Shown here: positions 10,360 to 22,507 of the stretch, piece by piece
How positions within the stretch are numbered: position 1 is the first letter of the stretch
Layout of the letters: the number at the start of each line of letters is the position of its first letter
From: Niebla homalea
Lineage: Eukaryota > Ascomycota > Lecanoromycetes > Lecanorales > Ramalinaceae
NCBI GenBank assembly: GCA_019925105.1
Contig: JAHGAU010000037.1
Coordinates: forward strand, 455,059 to 519,058
DNA: 64,000 nt
Reading direction: 5' to 3'
Notes under the pieces: model-generated
Told to the model about the DNA's origin: nothing
Database searches by the model: none
The model's input: the letters and a program-made list of their open reading frames with translations, nothing else
Translations under genes and position numbers: made by a program

Positions 10360-11981
10360 GAGTTAAATTATTAACGTATTATTAATTTTTCCTTACAATC
10401 CCGTAATAACGGAGGTATTTACGAATAATCTTTGTATTATTTAAGGTTAAGTATTATTATCCTTAAAAGACTAATTTTTTATCTTTACGTTAACGTTTAA
10501 TTTATTATAACGTAATTTATAGGATGATTATTTTTATTTTTACTTTTATATTTTTTAACTTCCGTTTTCTTTATACAGGGCGTAAACTTATATAAATCTA
10601 TATTAACTCTTTAAATATAAATTAAATCAACTTTTTTTAAATTTATTTCCACTTTATTTTAATAAAAAAAGGTAAGTATTTCGCTTTTAATACTTTTTCT
10701 CCGGGGCTTTTTAAGGTTTAATCGGATCCGTTTATTCCCTATAGTTATAACCGGGTATATATCTTTCTCAAACCTTATTTAAGCGATAACTTAATTAAAA
10801 GATAGTTTAGTTAACGGTATAAAAACCTCGGATTTAAATACCGGGACGGGGGTTACTTTATAATATTGTTAATCATTTTCAAGTATCGGTTTTAAACCTT
10901 TTATAACTATTAAATAAGTTTTTCTTATATTCAAAAGTATTTTTAAAAATATATTAAATAACCATTACGTATATTATAATCAACTTTATTACCTCTTAAT
11001 AAACGGTTTTAACCTTTTATAAGGTAATACTTTACGTTATAATCGTAAATTATATAAGGCCCCTTTTTTAAGAAATTTTTTTCTTTTAAACCTTTTTTAT
11101 ACAATCCTTTTAATTAAGTTTCCCGTTAACTTAAAGGTTAAAGATTTTAATATTAACTTCCGGTTTTATTATAACTTTATTTAAATTTACCGTAATTGTT
11201 ATATCATTAACTTCGGGTTTTTAAATATATAAATAAGTTCATACTTATGAAAAAAATTAAACCTTATATATCCTTATTTACCGTAAATAAGATTTATAAC
11301 TTTATTTTAATTTTAAATAATTTATATACGTAAAAGTATTATAAGTTAGTAAAGAAATATTATTAATAAGTCCTTTAATTTAAAACTTTTTACTTTAATT
11401 TAATTAATTCTTTAATTAACGAATTATTAAAAAATAAAAATAAAAGAAAAAAGACAAATTTTTTTAAGGGATTTTAATTATAATGGGCTTTATTAAGCTG
11501 ATTATTTATCTTAAATTAATTAACCTTATTTAATTACTTAAAAAGCTCTTAATTTATTTTATAAAAAAAATAATATCCTTTTTTCCCGTAAGTTATATAG
11601 TAATTCTTAGAAATTTATTTTATTAAAAGCTCCTATAATATTTAAGGGAAAAAAGCTTAGAACGTATTTTTTTCATAAATTTATACTATATATATACCGT
11701 TAATTCAACCTTTAAGGGCCGTTTTATTAACTTTTTTCTTTTTATATTTATTTATTAATCCGGGAGAAGCCCGTATTCTTCCGTATAATCCTTAAGGATT
11801 TTTATAAATTAAGATTTTTAAGGCTTTCCTTAAAATATAAAGGAACACGATTAATTTATAAATTTTTATTTTTAAGTAATCCGGCTTAATTAAACTTTTA
11901 AGGATAATTATTTTAATTTCTTTAAATTTATAAAAATAATAATTAATTTTAAAGTAAACGTAAAATAAATAAATTAAAACC
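10360..11981 (-). mobile_element. L3 piece 2 (ORF2 C-terminus and reverse transcriptase)
   Basis: Continues piece 1 without gap and matches L5 14460-16080 and L8 34745-36375. Near 11360 the minus strand reads I-N-N at the reverse transcriptase active site. It ends with AAACC (11977-11981), where the chromovirus LTR begins; the LINE resumes at 27564 with the same AAACC. Full copies show the undivided sequence (AAAAACCTTTTTAAATAA near 36375). Confidence 0.88.
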
Positions 11982-12197
11982 TGTTAAAGCGCAAGCCCCT
12001 CTGGGGTGGTTGAAATGCAAAGGGTGTATTACGTATAATTAAAGACACTAAAGTATAAAGGTGTAGGAGTGAAAAGGCTGAAGGCCCTGATATACCCAGT
12101 CGGTGACACTCCTAGGTACCGGATTAACCCCGGTCTTGGCCCGGGGTAAGCCCGGTAAAACCTATTCCTAAGCTATTAACAACCCTGAATCCTGATA
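11982..12197 (-). repeat. Chromovirus 3' LTR
   Basis: On the plus strand it starts TGTTAAAGCGCAAGCC and ends CCTGATA, a mutated form of the CCTGACA that closes the other LTR. It holds a GC-rich inverted repeat (ACCCCGG...CCGGGGT, 12127-12147). It is far less mutated than the internal region. Confidence 0.88.
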
Positions 12198-12210
12198 TTA
12201 CCCCCCCTAA
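12198..12210 (-). promoter_or_regulatory. Polypurine tract of the chromovirus
   Basis: On the minus strand the bases directly before the 3' LTR read TTAGGGGGGGTAA. A G-run in this place is the plus-strand DNA primer site of LTR retrotransposons and agrees with the minus-strand orientation of pol. Confidence 0.65.
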
Positions 12211-12297
12211 GAAAGGCTCGCCCTTGAACCTATAAGTACGTTAAGAGAGAAAAAAAATGGAACTTAAAATTACCCCTCTTAGCCGTTACTGATTAAC

Positions 12298-12465
12298 CGG
12301 GTAAGTAAAGTAAAGTCCGGTTACCACTTAGCTTACCCGTTATTAGCTGGCCGGGTAAGTAATATAAGAGTCATAAATCACCCAATTTACCCGTTAGTAA
12401 TTGGCCGGGTAAATAATATAAGAATTATAAGGGTAATATCGTAGCGGTAGCCGGGTAACTAGTGT
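12298..12465. repeat. Minisatellite, ~46-54 bp units starting CCGGGTAA
   Basis: Units begin at 12298, 12351, 12405 and 12451, each with CCGGGTAAGTA or a variant; the first two also share TTACCCGTTA near their end. The surrounding 12211-12590 keeps normal G+C and CpA sites. It lies in the 3' untranslated part of the chromovirus, between the chromodomain and the LTR. I find no gene in it. Confidence 0.7.
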
Positions 12466-12590
12466 AAATATATAGGGGTAGGATTATAGCGGTAGTCCCC
12501 GTAATGGGCCCTGAAACGCGATTTCATCCGGGGGGTTCCGGGGTAAATATCGTTTTTTGTGATTTACCCCCTTTTAAAATATTTTTTCAG

Positions 12591-12750
12591 TTTTCTTATT
12601 TTATATATTAAATTCATATTAATAAAGGGGCGTATAATTTATATAAATAAGTAATATTAATAATAATCGCTTTAATAACTTTAAGAAGCTATAAAGCTAT
12701 TTTAAAGGGCTTTTAAACTTTATAAAAATATAATATACGGCCTATAATAT
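12591..12750. other. AT-rich 3' UTR of chromovirus
   Basis: About 160 bp of mutated AT-rich sequence between the minisatellite region and the solo LTR; no feature seen. Confidence 0.4.
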
Positions 12751-12953
12751 TGTCAGGGGCTCAGGTAAGGTGGTTCTGAACATGAGTGAATTCTAACTAT
12801 GTAGGTATAGCGTATAAAGGGATTGCAGACATTATGTAGAGTGTATAGGACGCTTTACCCAATAAGGTAAAGTGTCCAGAATAAGCGAAACGCTAAGCCC
12901 TAAAGCCGCATATACACAGCTGCATGCTATGAGCAAGTGATGGTTCCCTGATA
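12751..12953. mobile_element. Solo LTR (203 bp) of a third LTR family
   Basis: Begins TGTCAGGG and ends CCCTGATA, which is the inverse of the start apart from one C-to-T change. It is flanked on both sides by AATAT (12746-12750 and 12954-12958), a perfect 5-bp target duplication. Its interior differs from the chromovirus LTRs and is little mutated. A solo LTR is left by recombination between the two LTRs of an inserted element. Orientation cannot be told from the LTR alone. Confidence 0.85.
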
Positions 12954-13054
12954 AATATCGAGTTTTAAGCTTAAAGAAATCGTTATTTAACCTAGATATT
13001 TAAGATAACCCTTAAAAGCTATTTAAAATATAACGATATTAACTAAATCTCTAA

Positions 13055-13650
13055 ACTATAAGCCGGGTTCCTCCGGGTATTTTTTATAAAAGGCTTTAAT
13101 TAGTCCTTAAGTATAAAGGAATTCTTTTACGTTAATATAATATTAAATATTATCCGGGGGTAAACCTATTTATTTAACTTTATATTATAACTTTTATTTT
13201 CAGCCGATACGTTAAGAATTCATAGTTTCCTTAAACTTTTACTCCTTAATACCCTTTTTATTTACGATAACGGGTTTAAGGGATAAATTAATTTATCCCG
13301 GTAAAAATAATTTCTCTTTAATCGGGATACGGGTTAAATCGTTTATATAGAAAATAAAATAAACCCGGAAGGTATTTAAGACGTTTAACTTATAAGAAGA
13401 ATAATATTATTTAAGGACAATATAAGAATTTAAGTATTTATAATTAAGCTTTTTATTAAGTTAATTAATTATTAAATACTTAACAGTTATATAAACTTTA
13501 TCGTTAATTTTAAATTCTATATTTTTATACCGGTAATTAACTTATTTAAATGCTTTATTATAACCCTTCATAAGATTAAAGTAAACCGTATTAAGAATTT
13601 TTTATATAATTTTATTAATATTAATAACTTCCTTAATTTGAAGTTATTTA
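13055..13650 (-). pseudogene. Chromovirus integrase C-terminus and chromodomain, decayed
   Basis: Minus-strand reading from the L5 insertion downward gives INDKVYITVKYL, then LNYKYLNSYIVLKQY, then the segment ending in FRVYFIFYINDL. These match the GDKVYV...L..KYLGPYEVL...VFHVSLL barrel at the end of Ty3/gypsy integrase. Next come an acidic/basic linker and KKGIKE.KFKETMNS with Y-K-V-K-Q-I-G-L-P-P-D-N-I, matching E-I-L-D-S...Y-L-V-K-W-K-G-Y of a chromodomain (about 13060-13275). The frame closes P-E-E-P-G-L-stop at about 13055. The aromatic W of the KWKG motif reads as Q/I here, so methyl-lysine binding is lost. Confidence 0.8.
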
Positions 13651-14139
13651 TAAGTAATAATATTGATTGATTGATTGATTTATTTATACTACGGATCTAG
13701 CTAAGCTGATTCCGGCGTTCCTTAATACGCGGCCTTTTAACCTTCTTAATAACCGTAAAAACCTGATACTTATAATATTAAGGCGAAAAAACGGTATTTA
13801 TAAGATTTCCACCTATTACCTTTCAGGGTAGAAAGTATTAATAGCTATCCAGAAAGTAATAATTAATTTATATAACTCTTACGTTTTAACTTTATTAAGG
13901 AAATCTATAATATTATAACCGTATTATTATAAGGGTTATCCTTAAACCTATTATTCTTCCGTATTTTTACCGATTTACTTAATATTAATATTAAATTATA
14001 CCCTTAAATACCCTTACCGATATATATACCTTTTACCCCTCCGTTATTATCGCCGCCGATATTATTATACCTTTTTCTTACGCCGTATTAACGTTATATC
14101 CTTAAGCCCCTTATTAAATAAAATTTTTACGTTATTCCA

Positions 14140-17100
14140 AGGATTTAAACCGGTAACGGGGCTTATTAATCAGATTTTTAACGACTTTATTTATCTCCGT
14201 AACGAGGTTAAACTATATTAATAACTTAATAGATATTATAAACTTAATAACCGCTTATATACTTCGCTTTATAAATAGTATTTAATAATAATCGTAAATA
14301 TTAACTTTTATTATAAGTTTTAACTTAACTTTAATAAATAAAAAATATAAGATAAAGATATATATAGTATTTTACTTCCTTTATCCGTACTTATATCCGG
14401 TATTTATTTAACCTCCGGTATATATAGTAAATAAGAAGTAAATTAAACCGTTTTTATTTATCCGGAGTTAAATTATTAATACGTTATTACCCTTTTTTAT
14501 AATATTATAATAACGGAGATACTTATTAATAATCTTTTTATTATTAAAAGCTAAATAATAATAACTTTAAAGTATAAAGTCCTTATACCTCCGTTAATGC
14601 TTAATTTACTTTATTATAACTTATAAAACGATTATTATAACCTTTATTCTTTAAATCCTTTTAATCTCGGTTTTTTTTATATTTAATAAGAATTTATATA
14701 CGCTTAAATTAACTTCCGGGATATTAATAAAGTTAACCTTTTTTTTAACTTATTCCTATTTTATCTTAATAAGAAAAAAGACGGGTATTTTTAATTTACT
14801 CTTTTTAACTTAAGGTTTATTAAGATTTTAACGGATCGGCCTATTTCTTATTATTATAATTGAGTATATATATTTTTTTAACTTTATTTAAATGATTATT
14901 TAATTTAATAAAACCTTAATTAATAATATAAAGACTTTAAACTTTAATACCGGGATAAAGGTTATTTATAAGTACCGTTAATTATTCTTAAATATTAATT
15001 CTGGACTTTTTATAATATTTAAATAAGCTTTTTTTTATATCCCGGAATACTTTTAAATATATATTAAATAACCGTAACGTATATTATAATTAACTTTATT
15101 ATAACCTAATAAATAATCTAGGCCTTTTATAATATAACTTTTTATATTAATACGGCGAAATAAATAAGGTTTTTTCCTTATAAAGTTATCTTTTTTTAAA
15201 CTTTTCTTATATAATCCTTTTAATTAAGCTTTTTATTTACTTAAAAATTAAAGACTTTAATATTAATATCCGGCTTTATTATAACTTTACTTAAGTTTAT
15301 TATAATTATTATATTATATAATTTCGGGCTTTTAATTATATAAATAAACTTATATTTATATAATGTAAATTAAGCCCCGTAAATTCTTATTTATTAAAGA
15401 TAAACTTTATAAGTTTATTTTAATTCCAGATAGTTTATATATATAAAAATATTATAGGTTAAAAGGTAAACGTTATTAATAAAGTTTTTAATTTAAATTT
15501 TTTTATTTTAATTTAACGAATTTTTTAATTAATAAATTATTAAAGAATAAAAATAATATAAAAGAAATAAGCAATCCTTAAGGAATCTTTATTATAACGG
15601 GCTTTATTAAGTTTATTTTTTATTTTAAATTAATTAACGTAACTTAATTACTTAAAAAACTTTTTATTTATTTAATTAAGAAAAGTAATATCCTTTTCTT
15701 CTTTAAGTTATATAGTAATTTTTAATAATTTATTTTATTAAAAGTACTTATAATATTAAGAAGAAAAAAAACTTATAATATACTTCTTCCTATAACCTTA
15801 TACCGTATATACGCCGTTAATTAATCCTTTAAGGGTTATTTTTATTAACCGATTTCTTTTTACTTATATTTATTAATCGGGAAGAAGTCTATAATTTTCT
15901 ATATAATTATTAAGAATCTTTATTATTACCGTTTTTAAGGTTTTCCTTAACGTATATAGGAATATAATAAATTTATAAGATTTTACCTTAAGATAATCCG
16001 GCTTAATAAACTTTTTAAGGATAATCGTTTTTATTTCCTTAAACTTACGTAAATAATAACCGACGTTAAGGTATATTTAAAAAAAAATAAGTAAAGATTT
16101 TTTTAAACAATAAGGCTATTATTATTAAGAATTTATTGGGAATCTTATTTAAATCCGGGGTTTTATTTTTCTTTAATTTATTAATTATTTTAATTATTAT
16201 ATTTTATATTATTATTTTATTTATTAATATAGGGTTAGAATATATAATATTATTAATATCGTTTAAATTAACTTTTAACGGAAAGGGGAAAAATACTCCT
16301 TTAAGGGCCTCGATTTTACCGTTAAAGGTATTAATTAATATATTATCGGATCTTTTAAAAAACGGGAATTTAAAAATAAACTTTAATTTCTTATTTTATT
16401 TTTTATTATTTTTTATTAACTTTTAAATATTATAAGGTAAGACCGTTAAATTATATACCGTAAATTAAAAGTTTATTTATTTAACCTTTTTAATGATTTT
16501 TTTTTTTTCTTTTTAAGTTATTTTTAATTAATTAAATATCTCTTAATTTTTATATTTAAGAACTTACTTAATTAACCTTTTTACCTTTATAATTATATTT
16601 ATATACCCTTTATTTTAATAAATTTTAACTCTTTAAAAAAGTTTTATTATTAAGAAAGTTTTATTAATTACTTTATTTAATACTTTTATTACTTACTTTA
16701 TAAAAAGGTCGATCCGGTTTTTATTATTTAATTAAAGGAAGTCTATAAATTATATTATTATTTCCTCTATTTTTATATAAACCTTTACTTCCTTAACAGT
16801 TTTTTACGCTTTTTTTACCGGTAATAATAAGGTTATATTAACGGTTTAATTTAAGGTTATTTATATCAGTATATAATTTAAGTTATATTTTAAGTCCTTT
16901 TATAATTTATATATTATAATTACGCCGGTAACCTTTTTTATATTAAAAATTAAATTAATCGTTATTTTAAACTTATAACTTTTTTACCTAATAGTCTTTT
17001 ATAATATTAATAATAAGAAATTAATTTAAGCGGTAACTATTAATAAATTATCCGATTTAATATAATTTATTATACGCCCTTTTTCATTCTATATATAGTA

Positions 17101-17566
17101 ATATAGGTTAAAGTTTTTAAACAATATATATTTATTTAAAGTAATTAAGATTTCTTTAAGTAATAATATTATAAAAAATCCTTTTTATTAACTAACGGTA
17201 AATTATATATATTATAAATATTAAAGTCGCCCTTTAAGCTTTTTTCTTTTATAATATAAAATATATAAAGGTTTTTATTATAATAAGTAATATCTTAATT
17301 ATTTATATTAAGCCGCTTATTTATAAGAGAATATATTTTAATTATCTTATCCCCTTTAAAAGTTAAGTAAAATTTCTCCCCCGGATTAATAAATAAATAT
17401 ATATATAAGCTATATAATAATTCTTATATTATTATAACGTTAACGTTTTTAACTTTTTTAAACTTAAATATTAATATTATTACTTTAATTCCCTTATTAC
17501 GGACGTTATATTATATTATTCTTAAAAGCGTTAATATATTATATATTAACCTTTATAAAAGCTTTT
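14140..17566 (-). pseudogene. L5 ORF2 (endonuclease + reverse transcriptase), decayed
   Basis: Mirror image of L4 ORF2. The reverse transcriptase active site, minus strand of 15472-15483, reads F-I-N-N-V, that is F-x-D-D with both Asp changed to Asn. The longest open stretch on the opposite strand (16136-16426) is antisense to the pre-RT region and is not a gene. Ends are approximate. Confidence 0.75.
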
Positions 17567-19439
17567 TCTTCTATACCCGTTTAAGTTATAAACTTTTTAT
17601 TAAAGTTAAACGTTTTCTAGCTTAATATTTTCCCGGTTATTATTAACGACGTAAGACGGCCGGCTGTTAAGGTCGGGATCGCGAAAAGCTTTTTTTTTTT
17701 AGTTTATCCGTTATCGTTTTTTACTTTTTATTATTTAATTAATTAAGTTCATATTTTAAGGTTACCTTTAATTAACCCGTTATATTAATCTTATATATAT
17801 TATACCGTTGGATTTTCGCGGTTATTTAGGTTTCTTTACGTTTAATTTCTTTAACTCTTATTATATATTTAAAATCCTATATTAAATATCCCTCCTTATT
17901 ATATATAACGTATTTAAGCGTCCTTTTTATAAGCCCTTTAATTATTAATTCTATATATTTATAAATATCGTAACCCTTAATATAAACCGTATATTTCGTA
18001 ATATTAAAGTATTTTATAATAATATATTTATAACTTTAATATTTAAAATATTAATAAATATTAACCGCTTTATTTTATAGTTAAGTTATTTTAAGGAATC
18101 CCCCTTTAATAATCTTTTTATTTAAGACGTTATTATATATTTTTATTAACGTTACGCTTAATATAACGGTAAAGTATTTCTTTATATATCTTAAGGAGTT
18201 AAGTTTTTTTATTACCGGCGGAAGCTTATAATTAATAATCTTAAGCTTTAAATAAAAAACCGTATTCTCCCTTTTTATATTCCTTAATATAACTTCTTTC
18301 TTAACTTCCTTAAAACGTAATAAATATATTTTATTTATTATAATAATAAACGATTACCTTAAAATTTTATCCGACTTATATTCTTCCTTATTAATTTAAG
18401 CCTTAAACCTCTTTAAGCTTTCTTTTATTTTTAAAGACATTATATTAAAAAGGATATCCTTATTTTATAGTTTATATATTGCAATAATTTATTCTATTAA
18501 TAATTCCGTTATTATTTTAAAAGCTTTTATTAATTATAGCGGGTTTATTTTTATAATTGTGTTTTTCTTTTTATTATTAAATAGGCGGATTATTATTATT
18601 TTTATTTTCTTTAATACGGCCGCTTTTTCTTTTATTATCTTTTTATTCTTTACCGCGGATACCTTTTTTATTACTTTTATTACTTAACTCTTTTTCGTTT
18701 AAAAGGTTACCGTTTTCATATTTTCATTTTATATACTTAACTTTAAGCCGCCGTTTTTACCCTTTATTAACGCCCTTATTACTGCCCCTTAAAAGCCTTA
18801 TAATTACTCCGCTTCCCTTAATTTTACTTTTATTTTTATATAAAAGTTTTTTATACCTTTTAACTTAATCTATAGTATTAATTAGGTCTTTAACGTAATA
18901 TCCTTTTACTTTATTATAAAAAGCCCTTTTAAGGCCTTTACCGCTTCCTTTACCGCCCTTTCGCCCTTATTTACCGGGCAATATACCGTTTCCGTTTTTT
19001 ATTTTTAATCCCTTAAGGTTTTATCCTCCCTATTAACCTTATTCCCTTTTTATATACTTTTAATAATACTTTCGCCGCGGTCTTCCTGCCCTTTCCTTCC
19101 GCCCGTATCCTTCGTTATTAATACCGTACCGGCCTTCTTACCCCCTTATTTACCTTTTACTTCCGTATTATTATTACGCGTTTTATACGTTTTAATATAC
19201 GTATTTTATTAACCTTAATTTCCTTATTTATTTTAAGCGTTATTTAGCTTATTATTATTATATTATTTATACGCGTTATCGCCGTTTCTATTAATATAAA
19301 TTACTTACCTGTTTACCACCTTATTCTTAACTATTACGCTATTTTTACTTATTATACTTAATATACTTTCTTCACTATTACGAGAGCTATGCGTGTACGT
19401 ATCGTTTTGGACCTCTGGGGTCCCTTTGTTCGTCGCCAT
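17566..19439 (-). pseudogene. L5 ORF1 (gag-like), decayed
   Basis: The start codons MATNKGTPEVQND are intact on the minus strand, with mutational stops afterwards. Length and order match L4 ORF1. The Lys/Arg-rich middle lies about 19200-18600. The left boundary is set by comparison with L4. Confidence 0.7.
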
Positions 19440-19476
19440 CTCCAATTAAAACCCTTAAAAAAGTAAGTAATAATAT

Positions 19477-20157
19477 ATTTAATATTATTAAGCTTAAATA
19501 ATATCCTTAAATAAAAGTCCTTATTAAAATAAAAAGATATTATCTTAATTAATTAATTTAAGTTATTGTTATTTATAAATTCCACTATTAATAATTATTA
19601 TACTTAATCGTTTTATAAGTGATTTATATAAATTTAAAGTCTTTGTTTTATTCCTTAATTTATTCTTATAATTTAACCGTTATTTTTAATATAATAAAGA
19701 AGCAAAATTTAAGGATTGATTTTAAGTTAATATAGTAAAAAAAGGTATATTTTGTTAATAGATTAAAGGCCATAATTTAAAATAATATTATCCAGAAGGC
19801 CGTAATACTCAAATATTTCTTTAATAAAAAGCCAAACTATCTTTTTAGTAGAAATCTTTTCCTTTTTAACGTAATAAAAAATATAATATCGGCTTTTAAA
19901 TAATATATAAATTACGGTAACAATAATATTTATATTTTTATACTTAAGTAATTTAATAATAAAGTTAATTAAGAAATTAATTTATTTTTAATTTAAGATT
20001 TCTGGTTAATAAAATAATTTTACGGGCTTTTATTATAAAGCCTTAAACCGAAAATAAATATCATAATTTAAAGTATAACGGTTAATATCGCCTTATAAAG
20101 TGAATTAAAAGAAGTACTAAGAAATAAATTTAAATATATAATCTTAACCGGGGTAAT
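19477..20157 (-). pseudogene. Chromovirus integrase catalytic core, decayed
   Basis: Minus-strand frames give QQKPVKLFYQPEIL, I-N-F-L-I-N-F-I-I-K-L-L, KEKISTKKIVWLFIKEIF and EYYGLLDNIILNYGL. These follow the family order RKP..L..L, S-M-D-F-I-T-K-L-P, T-A...A-x-L-F...V-F..H-G-L-P and D-I-V-S-D-R-G. Both catalytic Asp of the D,D(35)E triad visible here have become Asn (F-I-N-F and L-N-Y-G), the change RIP makes. The core is cut on the left by L5 and on the right by L6, with the target duplications of each at the borders. Confidence 0.82.
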
Positions 20158-20170
20158 TATTAATTAATTT

Positions 20171-22494
20171 GATTGATTGATTGATTGATTTATACTACGG
20201 ATCTAGCTAAGTTAATTCCGGCGTTCCTTAATACGCGGCCTTTTAACTTTATTAATAACCGTAAAAACCTGATACTTATAACGTTAAGGCAAAAACCGGC
20301 GTTTATCAGGCCTTTACCCTTTATCCCTTAAGGTAAAAAATATTAACGGCCGTTTAAAAAGTAATAATTTATTTATATACTTTTTATATTCCAATTCCCT
20401 TAAGAAAAATTATAATATTATAACTATATTCTTATAAAAACTATTCTTAAGCTTATTATTTTTCTATTCTTTTATATATTTATACTGCCTTAACCTTACG
20501 TAATACCTTTAAATGTCCTTATTAATACTTATACGCTTAATATATACCCCTTTTATATTATTATGATCGTTAACTGCTTTAAGGACTTTTAATAAACGTT
20601 TATTATTATATCTTTATGGCTATAGAAAATAGTTTTTAATTTATATAATTAATATAACTAATTTCCGCTTCTTTTTTTCTTTTTTAGCCGGTAGTAGGCC
20701 TTTTCCGTAAAGTCTTTAATAATTTCGTTTATCTTTATAATAAGGTTAAATTATAATAATAATACGGTAAATATTATAAACTTAATAATTATCCGGATAC
20801 TTTACTTTATAAATAATATTTAATGGTAATTATAAGTATTAACTTTTATTATAAGTTTTAATTTAACCTCCGTAAATAAAAGATAAAAAATAAGAATATA
20901 TATAACGTTTTACTTTCTTTATTTATATTTATATCCGGTATTTATCCGATTTCCGGTATATATAGTAAATAGGAAGTAAATTAAATCGTTTTTACCCGTC
21001 CGGAGTTAAATTATTAATACGTTATTACCCTTCTTTATAATATTATAGTAATAAAGATATTTATTAATAATCTTTTTATTATTAAAAATAAATAATAATA
21101 ACCTTAAAGTATAAAGTCTTTATATTTCCGTTAATACTTAATTTACTTTATCGTAATTTATAAGGTAATTATTATAATTTTCGTTTAAATCTTTTTAATC
21201 TTAGTTTCTTTTACGTTTAATAAGAATTTATATACGCTTAAATTAATTTCCGGGATACCGGTAAGGTTAACTTTTTTCTTAATTTATTTTTACTTTATTT
21301 TAATAAAAAAGAAGGATAAATATCTTTGATTTATTCTTTTTAACTTAAAACTTATTAAGATTTTAACGGATCCGTTTATTTCTTATTATTATAATTAAGT
21401 ATATATATCTTTTTAACCTTATTTAAGTAATTATTTAATTTAATAAAATTTTAATTAACGATATAAAGACTTTAAACTTTAATATTAAGATAAAGGTTAC
21501 TTTATAAGTACCGTTAATTATTCTTAAATACCGATTCTGGATTTTCTATAATATATAATTAGGCTTTTTCTTATATCCTAGAGTATTTTTAAGTATATAT
21601 TAAATGGCTATAACGTATATTATAATTAGCTTTATTACGGCCTAATAAATAATCCGGGCCTTCTATAATATAGCTCCTTATATCAATATAATAAAATAAA
21701 TAAGGCCTTTTTCCTATAAAGTTATTTTCTTTTAAACCTTTTTTATATAATCCTTTTAATTAAGCTTTTTATTTACTTAAAAATTAAGGATTTTAATATT
21801 AGTATCCGGCTTTATTATAACTTTACTTAAATTCATTATAAATATTATATTATATAGCTTCGGGCTCTTAATTATATAGATAAGTTTATACTTATACGGC
21901 GTAAATTAAGCCTTATAGGTTTTTACTTATTAAAAATAGACTTTATGAATTTATTTTAATTTTAAATAATCTATACGTATAAAAGTATTGTAGGTTAAAA
22001 AGTAAACGTTGTTAATAAAGCTTTTAATTTAAACCTTTTATTTTAGTTTAATAAGTTCTTTAATTAATAAATTATTAAAAAATAAGAATAATATAAAAGA
22101 AATAAGCGATTTTTAAGGAATCCTTATTATTATAAACTTTATTAAGCTTATTTTTTATTTTAAGTTAATTAATATAACTTAATTATTTAAAAAAACTCTT
22201 TATTTACATAATTAAAAAGGGTAATAACCCCTTCTTTTTTAAGTTACATAATAATTTTTAATAATTTACTTTATTAACGGTACTTATAATATCGAGAGAA
22301 AAAATACTTATAATATATTTCTTCCCGTAACCTTATACCGTATATACGCCGTTAATTAATCCTTTAAGGGTTATTTCTATTAACCGACCTCTCCTTATTC
22401 TTATCTATTAATCGGGGAGAAGTCCGTAGTTCTCTATATAGTCGCTAAGGATCTTCGCTACTACCGTCTCCAAGGCCTTCCCCAGCGTGCAAAG
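20171..22494 (-). mobile_element. L6: 5'-truncated Tad1-type LINE (2.3 kb)
   Basis: The tail GATTGATTGATTGATTGATT is at 20171, and the copy ends inside the reverse transcriptase at about 22490. A perfect 13-bp duplication TATTAATTAATTT flanks it (20158-20170, 22495-22507), proving a complete 5'-truncated insertion, the usual product of abortive target-primed reverse transcription. The RT active site near 22010-22020 reads F-I-N-N. The last ~110 bp (22380-22490) is nearly unmutated. Confidence 0.92.
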
Positions 22495-22507
22495 TATTAA
22501 TTAATTT

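Larger units (their letters stand above)
13664..19439 (-). mobile_element. L5: full-length Tad1-type LINE in chromovirus integrase
   Basis: The tail GATTGATTGATTGATT is at 13664-13680 and the ATG at 19437-19439 (minus). A 13-bp target duplication, TAAGTAATAATAT, stands directly before the tail (13651-13663) and at 19464-19476. The 24 nt between the right duplication and the ATG (19440-19463) match no other copy. It shares MATNKGTPEV with L4. It separates the catalytic core of the chromovirus integrase (right) from its C-terminus (left). Confidence 0.93.

Noticed and set aside
16136..16426. 96-codon plus-strand open frame with hydrophobic segments
   Set aside because: Antisense to the pre-RT region of L5; similar antisense frames appear at 7094-7309 and 43470-43721 for the same reason.
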